64,000 bases of DNA from Methanobacterium formicicum DSM 3637 (GTDB lineage: Archaea > Methanobacteriota > Methanobacteria > Methanobacteriales > Methanobacteriaceae), in contig NZ_AMPO01000003.1 of NCBI RefSeq assembly GCF_000302455.1, positions 124,001 to 188,000 of the forward strand, in the 5' to 3' direction. Of this stretch, positions 9,181 through 18,340 are shown in pieces. A program made the position numbers and the translations under genes. Position 1 is the first letter of the stretch. Each line of letters starts with the position of its first letter. The notes beneath the pieces were generated by a model that was not told the DNA's origin, searched no databases, and saw nothing but the letters and a program-made list of their open reading frames with translations.

Positions 9181-9687
9181 TTAACCATTATTCCGATTTA
9201 AAAATACTGAAAACCTACTTATTATTGAAATAAGACATATAATCACCAATAAGGCAAGTAAAATTGTTTTTATCATTGGTTCTGGGAATAGGAGTGTTAC
9301 AAAAAGCATAACCATGAGAAAGGCACCTAAGTATTTCCCCACTGGATCGTAAACCAGCTTTTTAAGGCTGGAAGTGGCTAAAAACAGTGCAAACATGGTG
9401 ATGATTAACAAAAGAATGAATGGATCGTACCATCCTTTAAGGACAAATGCTGCAAAACCAAGGACTATCAGGATGAAATCAGATATAACGTCAAGGTAAG
9501 CCCCACTATCAGATGATGCATCCAGTCTCCGGGCTAGATACCCATCCAGAAAATCGGTGATTCCTGCAAGAATCAGTATTAAAATAGCCCATGAATACTG
9601 ATTAGTCATTATTGTGTAGAATAATACCGGTGCTACCAGTAATCGAAGTGCAGTTACTATAGATGGAATCAGAGATTTTTTTGACAT
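9181..9687 (-). CDS. CDP-alcohol phosphatidyltransferase family enzyme
   Basis: 168 residues from the ATG at 9687, which has a GGGGGG site eight bases before it. The full family motif D-x2-D-G-x2-A-R-x8-G-x3-D-x3-D is present from DFLDGYLARRLD to AYLDVISD at about residues 47-72. Several transmembrane segments follow. These enzymes move a phosphoalcohol from CDP-diacylglycerol (in archaea CDP-archaeol) onto glycerol-phosphate, inositol-phosphate or serine. Which acceptor is used cannot be read from the sequence. No other lipid gene adjoins it. Confidence 0.88.
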   Translation of the reverse strand: MSKKSLIPSIVTALRLLVAPVLFYTIMTNQYSWAILILILAGITDFLDGYLARRLDASSDSGAYLDVISDFILIVLGFAAFVLKGWYDPFILLLIITMFALFLATSSLKKLVYDPVGKYLGAFLMVMLFVTLLFPEPMIKTILLALLVIICLISIISRFSVFLNRNNG

Positions 9688-9856
9688 ATTTTTCAACCCC
9701 CCAAATAAACTAAAGGATACAAACATCCCTTACTCTATTAGAGTGTAATGAAGGTAATAGTTTTGGTTTTATCTGCGTTTAATCCTTTTTTCACGGCTTT
9801 TACGGTGATATTACTACCATTTGCTAATGAAACTGCTTCTTTCATAGTAATTTATT

Positions 9857-10405
9857 TTATGAATCATTTTTTAACTTATCAACCAGACCCCGTGCCCAAC
9901 TTCTTATTTCACCCCAGTCACGGTAATCTAAGCGTTTAGATGGGTCTATGCCCTGTTTTTGGAGATTTTTCCTCACGGAACGGTTAACCATTTTAAACAT
10001 CAGGCCATGGTTGGCTTCAGGATCGTAAACACTGCCAAAGAGTCCAGTTGATAATGGTTCGTTTATCAAGTTTTTGGCTGCCACTTCATCCAAGTATTTT
10101 TCCTGACCTTCCGCTCTGCTACTTTCTTCATTGGCGGCCCCACAGCTGACAAAAATGGCAACTTTTCTATTTGCTAAGGAAGATCTATTGTCTTTAAGAA
10201 ATTTAAGGGATTTACTGGTCCATTTACCAATTTTTATTCCACTTCCCACCACTACCAGGTCATAGGGGGAAACATCACAATCCTTAATTCCTCTTGCATC
10301 TTCCAGGTCAACTTCAACTCCTTCATCTTTAATAACACGGGCTACTTCCTGGGCTATTTCAGCGGCTGTTCCGTATCTGCTTCCATATACAACTAATGCT
10401 TTCAT
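9857..10405 (-). CDS. Flavodoxin-domain protein (HemG/protoporphyrinogen oxidase-like)
   Basis: 182 residues from the ATG at 10405, which has AAGGAGAT nine bases upstream. KALVVYGSRYGTAAEIAQEVARVI is the FMN phosphate loop; LVVVGSGIKIGKWTSKSLKFL and VAIFVSCGAANEESS follow the flavodoxin/HemG pattern, including the Cys-Gly-Ala turn. It is expected to carry two electrons on FMN. It is the last gene of a membrane protein-marR-flavodoxin operon and begins 13 bases after the marR stop. Haem synthesis genes are absent, so I do not assign the HemG reaction. Confidence 0.85.
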   Translation of the reverse strand: MKALVVYGSRYGTAAEIAQEVARVIKDEGVEVDLEDARGIKDCDVSPYDLVVVGSGIKIGKWTSKSLKFLKDNRSSLANRKVAIFVSCGAANEESSRAEGQEKYLDEVAAKNLINEPLSTGLFGSVYDPEANHGLMFKMVNRSVRKNLQKQGIDPSKRLDYRDWGEIRSWARGLVDKLKNDS

Positions 10406-10418
10406 GAAAATTATCTCC

Positions 10419-10913
10419 TTATTTTTTAGATTCCCTATATAATTCACTGGATGTTTTTTCCAGTTTACCCATTATTTCAAATAAATTTTTTATATCAATG
10501 TCATCCAGTCCTTTGAATAATGCGGTCACTGATTCAGCATCTTCTGGAGTTCTCTTATCCCAGTATTCAAAACATTCTGCAGTGACATTTAAACGGTGAA
10601 TACGCCTATTTTCGGGGTCTTGTTCTATTTTCAAAAAACCCCTGGCTTCCAGACGAGTAGCAAGTTGTTTAACATTCTGGTGGGTGGTGCTCATGGCATC
10701 AGCCACTTCTTGCATGGAAGGGGGATTTTGGAATGCATTTGCCATTACGATCATCATTAACCATTGTTTAGTGGTTATCTGGTCATTGGCAAGATCTTTG
10801 TTGATTATGTATCCCCATCGCTGCTGAATTAGGAATAAGACAATTAATATGTATTTTTCCATCTCCAACCTTTCCGAACGGTATTCTTCCTTAATTTCAT
10901 TTGAATCCTTCAT
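10419..10913 (-). CDS. MarR-family transcriptional regulator
   Basis: 164 residues. The winged-helix core is at about residues 50-115: TTKQWLMMIVMANAFQNPPSMQEVADAMSTTHQNVKQLATRLEARGFLKIEQDPENRRIHRLNVT, with the MarR-typical DPENRR wing. Long helices before and after would form the dimer. It lies between a membrane protein gene (3 bases upstream) and a flavodoxin gene, and the promoter of this unit carries two 18-bp palindromes, so self-repression released by a ligand is likely. The start could instead be the ATG at 10862. Confidence 0.9.
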   Translation of the reverse strand: MKDSNEIKEEYRSERLEMEKYILIVLFLIQQRWGYIINKDLANDQITTKQWLMMIVMANAFQNPPSMQEVADAMSTTHQNVKQLATRLEARGFLKIEQDPENRRIHRLNVTAECFEYWDKRTPEDAESVTALFKGLDDIDIKNLFEIMGKLEKTSSELYRESKK

Positions 10914-10916
10914 ATT

Positions 10917-11771
10917 TTACCCTATTATTGTTTTTTTATCATCTTTATTGAGTTCAACATATTTATTTCCATTCACGGAGCCTTTTATCTGAGAGTAGAA
11001 TGCTACTGAAATTATTATTCCCAGTACAGTGACAATTACAAAGAACATAGCTTGCCCTAATTCAATATTCACTCCATTTTGTGCCATGAAATAGATCATG
11101 GAAAGAATTGCTGTTCCCAGTAAAGATACCTTTATCAAGAATATGGAAGCAAGTGCATATCCCCATGCTTTGCCTTTGAATAGAAGTACTCCCGTAATTA
11201 CTGCTGCGGGAACAACGACTCCTAAATCTAAAGCTTGAATGACCAGTGTAGTGTAAGTTTCAAGTGTAGAAGGTGCAATACCAGCAATTAATGAACTAAT
11301 AATCATTTTAAGCCACATTCCAGCAAGCATTAACCCAATAATTACCAAAAATACTGCGCCAATTTTATTGATAGTTCCGGGAGTGAAACTTTTCTGGATA
11401 CTCCTCGTGTCAAGAGATAATAGCTCTCCAAGGAGAGTATACAGTGATATTGAAAATATGGCCACATAAACCAGGAATAGTTGATTATATGATGTCAGGA
11501 AGGCCATTGATGCATATGAATATAGGAAGTAAAACATGATTCCCATCCAAATCAATCGTCCTCTAAGTGAATCTTTTCTGATCAAGTATAATGTACCAAG
11601 CATTAGTGGAATGCAGATTACTAATGTAACTAAATCCTGGCCCATCATTTGAGCTACACCAGAAATCGTGTCGTGCTGGTAAAGTCCTTTCCAAAATAAT
11701 CCCGCTAAGGTTGCTATTAATGCCAGAATGGCAATAGCAATTGAGTTTGTATATATTATTTTTTTGTTCAT
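10917..11771 (-). CDS. Multi-pass membrane protein of unknown family
   Basis: 284 residues with about eight hydrophobic segments and short charged loops; the C-terminal 25 residues are hydrophilic (NKYVELNKDDKKTI). I recognise no catalytic or transport motif. GGGGTTGG stands eight bases before the ATG. It is first in the operon with marR and a flavodoxin, so its expression probably responds to the MarR ligand; a role in export or sensing of that compound is possible but not shown. Confidence 0.75.
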   Translation of the reverse strand: MNKKIIYTNSIAIAILALIATLAGLFWKGLYQHDTISGVAQMMGQDLVTLVICIPLMLGTLYLIRKDSLRGRLIWMGIMFYFLYSYASMAFLTSYNQLFLVYVAIFSISLYTLLGELLSLDTRSIQKSFTPGTINKIGAVFLVIIGLMLAGMWLKMIISSLIAGIAPSTLETYTTLVIQALDLGVVVPAAVITGVLLFKGKAWGYALASIFLIKVSLLGTAILSMIYFMAQNGVNIELGQAMFFVIVTVLGIIISVAFYSQIKGSVNGNKYVELNKDDKKTIIG

Positions 11772-11787
11772 TTTTTTCCAACCCCAA

Positions 11788-11825
11788 TAGGTAATATATT
11801 ACATGTTTAGGTAATATATTACCTA
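11788..11825. promoter_or_regulatory. Double palindromic operator, probably for the MarR protein
   Basis: Two copies of an 18-bp palindrome lie side by side: a perfect one, TAGGTAATATATTACCTA (11808-11825), and one with two changes at 11788-11805. Their centres are 20 bp apart, two helical turns. They sit where transcription of the leftward operon should begin, downstream of the TATA element at 11841-11849, which suits repression by a dimeric MarR protein. Confidence 0.75.
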
Positions 11826-11840
11826 AAGTGTGGAAACTAG

Positions 11841-11849
11841 TATATAAAC
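11841..11849. promoter_or_regulatory. Shared TATA element between divergent units
   Basis: TATATAAAC reads as a TATA box on both strands. Leftward it would start transcription near 11815, inside the palindromes; rightward it would start near 11870, ahead of the copB gene. Binding at the palindromes could therefore affect both units. Confidence 0.5.
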
Positions 11850-11945
11850 TTTGTGGATATCTGATTAAAAATGTCTCAAAATTTTTTAAATCATTAACCA
11901 CATAATAATAAACAATGATTTAAGGGAATTTTGGGGGAAACTAGA

Positions 11946-13952
11946 ATGGAACATTCTCATTCGGGCCATGAAATGGACCATGGAATGGAAAAGAAAACCG
12001 GTGGCCATGACCATCACCATATGATCGCAGACTTTAAAAGACGTTTCTTGATTTGTTTAGTTTTAACCATTCCTGTAATCTTTTTAACACCAATGATCCA
12101 AGATATTCTCAGTATCCGAGAGATAATAAGCTTTTATGGGGATTCGCATGTTCTGTTCTTTTTATCATCCGTAATCTATTTTTACGGAGGATATCCCTTC
12201 TTTAAGGGTATGTATAGTGAGTTTAAGTCACAAATACCGGGGATGATGACCTTGGTGACGGTGGCCATAACCACTGCCTATATTTACAGTAGTGCTGTAG
12301 TTTTCGGATTTAAAGGTGAGCTATTCTTCCTGGAACTGGTTACTTTAATTGATATCATGCTTTTGGGGCACTGGCTGGAGATGCGATCAGTCATGGGGGC
12401 CTCCCGAGCCCTGGAAGAACTGGTAAAACTCCTACCCTCATCTGCCCATAAAATGATGCATGGTGAGATCATTGAGGTTCCACTGGAAAAACTGGAAGTA
12501 GGAGATCAACTACTGGTTAAACCTGGAGAGAAAGTTCCTGCTGATGGGCAGATTACAAGTGGTGAAACCAATATTGATGAATCCATGCTAACTGGCGAGT
12601 CAGAGCCAGTGTATAAAAAGGTTGGAAGTGAGGTTATAGCAGGATCAATAAATGGAGATGGCTCAATCCAATTAGAAATCCTGAAAACAGGTAAGGATTC
12701 TTTCTTGTCTCAAGTGATAACTCTGGTGGAAGAAGCCCAGGCTAGCCAATCCAAAACACAGAACTTGGCAGATCGTTTCGCCATGTATTTGACAATAATA
12801 GCTCTTACTGGAGGTTTTATAACTCTGGTTGTCTGGATGATAGTTACTGCACAGGATCTGGCCTTTTCTCTCGAGCGAGCGGTTACGGTAATGGTAACCA
12901 CATGTCCACACGCACTGGGACTGGCCATACCTCTGGTGGTGGCGGTTTCAACGGCATTATCTGCCAGAAACGGGTTACTAATAAGAAACAGAACCTCTTT
13001 TGAGAAAGCACGTAACATAAATGCTATAATCTTTGATAAAACCGGAACATTAACTCGAGGGGAGTTTGGTGTGACTGATGTGATCTCCACTGATGAAACA
13101 CTTGATAATGAATCAATTTTAAAATATGCAGCATCCCTGGAGGCTTATTCTGAACATCCCATTGCTCGAGGTGTGGCAGTAGAGTCCAAGGATCATTTAC
13201 CGGTGGAAAATTTCAAATCAACCCCTGGTAAGGGTGTAGAAGGCATAGTTGGGGGAAAAACAGTAAATGTGGTCAGTTCAGGATACTTAAAAGAAATTGG
13301 GCTTGAATTTAAAGATGAAAAAGTTGATGAAGTATTATCCCAGGGAAAAACCACGGTCTTTGTCATGGTTGATGGTCAAGTAAAGGGTGCTATTGCACTG
13401 GCTGACATCATCCGCCCTGAGTCAAGGGAAACTATTGCGCGCCTCAAGGAAATGGGCATCAAATGCCTCATGATTACCGGAGATAAGGCAGAAGTGGCTG
13501 AATGGGTTTCCCAGGAAGTGGGTCTGGATCAGTATTTTGCTGAGGTCCTACCCTCGGATAAGGCCAAAAAAGTAAAAGAAATACAGGAAGAGGGGTTGAT
13601 TGTAGCAATGACTGGTGATGGTATCAATGATGCCCCTGCACTGGCTCAGGCTGATGTGGGAATTGCCATTGGTGCTGGAACCGATGTGGCCATAGAAGCA
13701 GCAGACATAATCCTGGTCCGGAGTAACCCATTAGATGCTCTTCACATTATACAGTTAGCCCGCTCCACCTACCGGAAAATGTTGGAAAACTTGGCCTGGG
13801 GGGCAGGTTACAACATATTTGCCATACCTTTAGCAGCAGGTGTTTTATCAGCTTATGGGATAATTTTAACCCCTGCCATGGGGGCAGTGTTAATGTCCGC
13901 CAGTACTATAATTGTGGCGGTTAATTCCAGGTTTTTGAGGATGGAAAAGTAG
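11946..13952 (+). CDS. P1B-type ATPase of the CopB class (Cu/Ag export)
   Basis: 668 residues from the ATG at 11946, eight bases after GGGGG. The N-terminus is a His-rich tail (MEHSHSGHEMDHGMEKKTGGHDHHH) with no CxxC heavy-metal domain. The membrane metal site is CPH (TTCPHALGLAIPLV), the mark of the CopB/P1B-3 class, not the CPC of ZntA and CopA. Also present are TGES in the actuator domain, DKTGTLT around the phosphorylated Asp, SEHP in the nucleotide domain and GDGINDAPALAQ. It would pump copper or silver ions out of the cell. It is divergent from the MarR operon and may share its TATA element. Confidence 0.92.
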   Translation: MEHSHSGHEMDHGMEKKTGGHDHHHMIADFKRRFLICLVLTIPVIFLTPMIQDILSIREIISFYGDSHVLFFLSSVIYFYGGYPFFKGMYSEFKSQIPGMMTLVTVAITTAYIYSSAVVFGFKGELFFLELVTLIDIMLLGHWLEMRSVMGASRALEELVKLLPSSAHKMMHGEIIEVPLEKLEVGDQLLVKPGEKVPADGQITSGETNIDESMLTGESEPVYKKVGSEVIAGSINGDGSIQLEILKTGKDSFLSQVITLVEEAQASQSKTQNLADRFAMYLTIIALTGGFITLVVWMIVTAQDLAFSLERAVTVMVTTCPHALGLAIPLVVAVSTALSARNGLLIRNRTSFEKARNINAIIFDKTGTLTRGEFGVTDVISTDETLDNESILKYAASLEAYSEHPIARGVAVESKDHLPVENFKSTPGKGVEGIVGGKTVNVVSSGYLKEIGLEFKDEKVDEVLSQGKTTVFVMVDGQVKGAIALADIIRPESRETIARLKEMGIKCLMITGDKAEVAEWVSQEVGLDQYFAEVLPSDKAKKVKEIQEEGLIVAMTGDGINDAPALAQADVGIAIGAGTDVAIEAADIILVRSNPLDALHIIQLARSTYRKMLENLAWGAGYNIFAIPLAAGVLSAYGIILTPAMGAVLMSASTIIVAVNSRFLRMEK

Positions 13953-14117
13953 TTATAGTCACGGAATTATCCCCCGGTAAAGGGTTATTTCTCCAGATTT
14001 AATCAATCAATGATTATTTTCCAATCAATGATTTATTTTCTGTTTACTACAACTTAATCCAGTCACCATTATTTGGTCTAAGATAATTTATTTTCTGATT
14101 ATGGTTATTTATTTTGA

Positions 14118-15563
14118 TTATAGTTCCTGCTTTTTGATTACCACAGTTCCTGCAACCATATCTCCAATTCTCTGTTTTTTATCGGATTTTGCGCTGACTA
14201 TCAGGCCTAATAAACCTGGTATAATAAAGGGAATCAGATCTGCAACTAAAAAAAGGTTTCGTGCAATGCTCTGAGGATAACTAATAGGTTTTTGAGTATC
14301 TTCCTGGACCACTTTTATTCCCATGGCAATTTTGCCTATTGTATTCCCGTTTTTTTCCATTAAAACCAGGTAAACAAAGATTATGATGCTGGTTAGAATT
14401 ATCCATATTCCAGAAATTAACTCTGGGCTGAATGTATCCTGGTTGTAGATTGAAAAAGTTAGAACAAACATAACCAGTAAAACTCCAGATATCACCAGTA
14501 GCAGTGCCATATCAATGAGGAAAGCCACCAGTTTTCTGGGAGTGGAAGCATATTCTCTTACTACTTTCCCTCCACATTCTCCACAGTAAACTGCGATTCC
14601 AGGATTGATGGTTTTACACTTAACACACTGGATTGGGGTGGATGTTTGGTTAATGTCATTTAATTTTTCCTGTGTTTTAAATATCAGCCCGATTCTATCA
14701 TTTTTTTTCCAGAATACAATGGCCAAGAGGATGAATGGTAAGATGAAATAAGGAACACCAAAGGATGATCCGCCCCCAAAGGTTAACATGGCTGGAAGGT
14801 CATTTATAATACCAACATTACCCACAATGCTTGTAACCAGGATGTTATTGGCAATATGGGCTCCAATAGCTGTTTCCAGACCGTTTTCTCCTAAGGTGAT
14901 GATGCCCAGTACCATCCCAAAAATGAACATATTAACTACTGCTGTGATTCCGGTTATAATACTGGTTCCGTTCCAGAAATGTCCAATGGCAAAAATAACT
15001 GAAGTCAAAAAGAGGGGGATGAATGGTTTTCGGGTTAAGAGTCCTATCCCCTGCATGAGATACCCTCTGAAGAAGATTTCTTCGAAGGAGGCCTGTATTG
15101 TGAAAATGATGATGCTTGCAATTAAAAGGGTTAAAAATGGCAGATCCAGTGATAATTTAACTGGTGATGGATTGATGAGCACATCCACCACCAGGGAAGC
15201 ACCTATGATAATGGACCAAAGACCAGCTCCCTTTAACACATTCTTCCAGTTAAACTTGGAAACAGTTGTAATCATTTTTTTAATTGTTTTAGCCTGGATA
15301 AAACGAGAACAAAGATAAAATAGTACGAAGGATAGGGTGTAATAAACCCCGAGCATTACCATTAAAATTAGGGGATCTATGGCATTTTCCACGTTAGTTG
15401 GGTTTATATCCATTTTAACAGGTTGACTCAGGATGATAAATGGAATTAAGACTATTAAAATCAGTATAAATGGCCCTATCCAGGCGAAAGCACTGGTCAG
15501 GAGATATCTCCACCAGTTGTTTTTTCCTTGATGGGCGTTATCTAAAAAGGTTATTCGATCCAT
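14118..15563 (-). CDS. CPBP intramembrane protease - zinc ribbon - RDD fusion protein
   Basis: 481 residues in three parts. Residues about 1-290 are a CPBP (CAAX/Abi) membrane protease with all three motifs: EEIFFRG (EExxxR), FAIGH (FxxxH) and HIANN (HxxxN). Residues about 311-335 are a CxxC...CxxC zinc ribbon (CVKCKTINPGIAVYCGECGG). Residues about 340-481 are an RDD-family membrane domain: RKLVAFLIDMALLL, then GNTIGKIAMGIKVVQ, then RIGDMVAGTVVIKK. The reading frame is continuous across the junctions. The protease substrate is unknown. It stands alone between copB and the tRNA gene. Confidence 0.88.
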   Translation of the reverse strand: MDRITFLDNAHQGKNNWWRYLLTSAFAWIGPFILILIVLIPFIILSQPVKMDINPTNVENAIDPLILMVMLGVYYTLSFVLFYLCSRFIQAKTIKKMITTVSKFNWKNVLKGAGLWSIIIGASLVVDVLINPSPVKLSLDLPFLTLLIASIIIFTIQASFEEIFFRGYLMQGIGLLTRKPFIPLFLTSVIFAIGHFWNGTSIITGITAVVNMFIFGMVLGIITLGENGLETAIGAHIANNILVTSIVGNVGIINDLPAMLTFGGGSSFGVPYFILPFILLAIVFWKKNDRIGLIFKTQEKLNDINQTSTPIQCVKCKTINPGIAVYCGECGGKVVREYASTPRKLVAFLIDMALLLVISGVLLVMFVLTFSIYNQDTFSPELISGIWIILTSIIIFVYLVLMEKNGNTIGKIAMGIKVVQEDTQKPISYPQSIARNLFLVADLIPFIIPGLLGLIVSAKSDKKQRIGDMVAGTVVIKKQEL

Positions 15564-15979
<416 letters not shown>

Positions 15980-16065
15980 CCACATTGAAATTAAATTCGC
16001 ATTGCATTAATATTTTTGGTTGATTATTACAGAATGCTGGCTGATTGTTATGGACCCTAACATTT

Positions 16066-16101
16066 ATATGTTCAATTGAACATCTATTCATATGAACATA
16101 T
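16066..16101. promoter_or_regulatory. SmtB/CzrA-like operator upstream of the Zn/Cd ATPase
   Basis: An outer inverted repeat, ATATGTTCA...TGAACATAT, with an 18-bp spacer encloses a perfect 16-bp palindrome ATGTTCAATTGAACAT (16068-16083) and the sequence TGAACATCTATTCA, which fits the TGAA-N6-TTCA core bound by zinc-sensing ArsR/SmtB/CzrA repressors. It lies 65-100 bases before the ATPase start. No repressor gene is next to it; the nearest ArsR-type gene in the window is at 89-442. Confidence 0.7.
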
Positions 16102-16165
16102 TTTCTAAGAAATGTCGTTAATGTAAGTAAAATCTGTAGGTAATCTAAAAAATAGAGGAATGTCC

Positions 16166-18274
16166 ATGTCAAAAGACAATCAACCTAATCATCAACCTAA
16201 TCATCAACCTAATCATCAACCTAATCATCAACCTAATCATCAACCTAATCATCAGCATAATCATCAGCATAATCATAAACATAACCCTCAACAATGTACA
16301 GAAGACGAAAATTCGCCAGATACTTGCAGCTGCTGTGGAGGGGACCTTTTCGAGGAAAAACAGCCCCAATGGAAACATAAACCCCTACTAATCATCATTA
16401 CCTCTGCTGTAATCTTTGCTATTGGTATAATACTTGAAAATTTCCTGAACCAGGGGCTCCTGGCGGAGGTTGCTTTCCTGGCTGTGGTGGCAGTGGCTGG
16501 TTTTGGAATAATTAAAGGGGCATTTAAAGGTTTGTTGAAGCTCCGTTTCAACATGAACCTTTTAATAACCATTGCGGCTGCTGGGGCATTTTTGATAGGT
16601 CACGGTGAAGAGGGTGCTGCAGTGATGTTCCTGTTCTATGTGGCTGAGTTTCTGGAAGACTATGCCAGTGAAAGAGCACGCAGCTCAATAGCAGCCCTCC
16701 TTAAACTTGCACCTGAAACTGCACATGTCATTAGAAATGGCCAGGAACTCGAGATTCATACTCATGACGTGAACCTGGATGAGAAAATGGTGGTCCGTCC
16801 TGGTGACAAGGTACCTCTGGATGGATTGGTGGTCAGGGGTGCATCGGCAGTGGATCAATCTCCCATAACCGGGGAAAGTATACCAGTCACCAAAAAAGAG
16901 GGTGATGAAGTCTTTGCAGGTTCAATCAACACCGAAGGTTACCTGGAAATAATGGTAACCCGGAAGTCAGATGAAACCATCATATCCCGAATAATAGAAC
17001 TGGTCCGTGAATCTAAAAATAAAAAATCAAAAACAGAAGCATTCATTGACCGCTTTGCCACATATTACACTCCCACAGTAATCCTTGCAGCGGTATTGGT
17101 GGCATTAATCCCCCCATTCCTCCTGAACATGTCATTTGATGAATGGTTCTACCGGGCCCTGGTTTTACTGGTGGTATCCTGCCCCTGCGCCCTGGCAATA
17201 TCCACCCCAGTCTCAATGGTTTCAGGGATCACCGCGGCCACCAGAAATGGTGTTCTCATAAAAGGTGGAGAATACGTGGAGGAAATGAAGAATGTGAAGG
17301 CAATGGTCTTTGATAAAACAGGAACCTTAACCGAAGGTCGCCTGGAAGTGGCAAATATCATCAGCTTCAATGACAATTCCCAAGAGAATATTTTACAATT
17401 AGCTGCTTCCCTTGAATCACATTCCAAACACCCCCTGGCCAGAGCCATACTCCAGAAAGCAACAGATGAAGGTTTAAAACTGGAAGAGGTTCATAACTTC
17501 AAATCCATAACCGGGACCGGTTTAAAGGGTGAGATCAGGGGAAACACATTCTATGTGGGAAATAAAACCCTCTTTAAAAATTCAGGTATTATCAATGAAA
17601 GAGAATCTCAGGATAATAATATTCTGGAGGATAACGATATTCTGGAGAAAATAAGAGGATATGAAGCGGAAGGTAAAACCACCATCTTAGTTGGGACCGA
17701 ACAGGAGGTTATGGGTTTAATGGTGTTAATGGATCGCATCAGGGATGATGCTCCAGAAACTGTTAAATTCCTTAAAAACAATGGTATCCTGACGGTAATG
17801 CTCACGGGTGATACTGAGGGCACTGCCCGGAGGGTGGCATCCCAGTTAGGTCTGGATGAGTATTACCACAGTCTGCTACCAGAGGATAAAGTTAGAAAGA
17901 TAGATGAACTGGTTAAGCACCACGGGCATGTGGCCATGGTGGGTGATGGTGTTAACGATGCACCTGCCCTGGCAAGGGCCAACATAGGAATTGCCATGGG
18001 TGCAGCAGGTTCAGATGTGGCCATTGAAACTGCTGATGTGGCCCTGATGCACGATGACCTGTCCAAACTGGAATACCTTCTTAAACTGAGCCAGAAAACA
18101 ATGGGCGTGGTGCAGCAGAACGTGGCACTCTCCATACTGGTTAAAAGTTCCTTTGCCATCATGGCAGTGTTGGGTTTGGTGACACTGTGGATGGCTGTGG
18201 GAATTGGAGACATGGGCCTTAGCCTGGCAGTTATACTCAACGCTATCCGCATAGGCAGTCAGAAAATCCAGTAA
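16166..18274 (+). CDS. P1B-type ATPase, Zn/Cd/Pb export class (ZntA/CadA-like)
   Basis: 702 residues. The second ATG (16166) is chosen because GAGG is seven bases before it but only one base before the ATG at 16160. The N-terminus is an unusual low-complexity His/Asn/Gln/Pro repeat (six QPNH and two QHNH units, residues 6-37), then SCCGGD; there is no CxxC heavy-metal domain. The membrane site is CPC (VVSCPCALAISTPVS), with ITGES, DKTGTLT, SKHP and GDGVNDAPALARA. CPC with MGAAGSDVAIETADVALM and KSSFAIMAVLG fits the Zn/Cd/Pb branch. It should export divalent metal. A CzrA-type operator precedes it. Confidence 0.92.
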   Translation: MSKDNQPNHQPNHQPNHQPNHQPNHQPNHQHNHQHNHKHNPQQCTEDENSPDTCSCCGGDLFEEKQPQWKHKPLLIIITSAVIFAIGIILENFLNQGLLAEVAFLAVVAVAGFGIIKGAFKGLLKLRFNMNLLITIAAAGAFLIGHGEEGAAVMFLFYVAEFLEDYASERARSSIAALLKLAPETAHVIRNGQELEIHTHDVNLDEKMVVRPGDKVPLDGLVVRGASAVDQSPITGESIPVTKKEGDEVFAGSINTEGYLEIMVTRKSDETIISRIIELVRESKNKKSKTEAFIDRFATYYTPTVILAAVLVALIPPFLLNMSFDEWFYRALVLLVVSCPCALAISTPVSMVSGITAATRNGVLIKGGEYVEEMKNVKAMVFDKTGTLTEGRLEVANIISFNDNSQENILQLAASLESHSKHPLARAILQKATDEGLKLEEVHNFKSITGTGLKGEIRGNTFYVGNKTLFKNSGIINERESQDNNILEDNDILEKIRGYEAEGKTTILVGTEQEVMGLMVLMDRIRDDAPETVKFLKNNGILTVMLTGDTEGTARRVASQLGLDEYYHSLLPEDKVRKIDELVKHHGHVAMVGDGVNDAPALARANIGIAMGAAGSDVAIETADVALMHDDLSKLEYLLKLSQKTMGVVQQNVALSILVKSSFAIMAVLGLVTLWMAVGIGDMGLSLAVILNAIRIGSQKIQ
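16181..16276 (+). repeat. 12-bp coding microsatellite (His-rich repeat)
   Basis: Eight 12-base units in frame inside the Zn/Cd ATPase gene: six identical copies of CAACCTAATCAT (QPNH) then two of CAGCATAATCAT (QHNH). The units are identical at DNA level, so copy number may vary by slippage, changing the number of histidines offered for metal binding. Confidence 0.95.
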
Positions 18275-18292
18275 TTTTTTTTATTTTTTTTT
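18275..18292 (+). terminator. Oligo-T terminator after the Zn/Cd ATPase gene
   Basis: Runs of eight and nine T separated by one A begin at the stop codon, the usual archaeal type of terminator. The trpD gene converges from the other side. Confidence 0.6.
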
Positions 18293-18340
18293 AAGTCCTA
18301 TTTTAAGCCCTTTTTCTCAAATCATTAGGTTTACTTTTAT

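Noticed and set aside
9857..10405. HemG protoporphyrinogen oxidase
   Set aside because: Only the flavodoxin fold is shown; no haem synthesis genes nearby, so the specific reaction is not claimed.
14788..15318. 176-residue plus-strand frame opposite the CPBP-RDD gene
   Set aside because: Antisense shadow; the opposite strand encodes a complete protein with all family motifs.
16160..16165. First ATG as start of the Zn/Cd ATPase
   Set aside because: The GAGG site is only one base away; the second ATG at 16166 has normal spacing.
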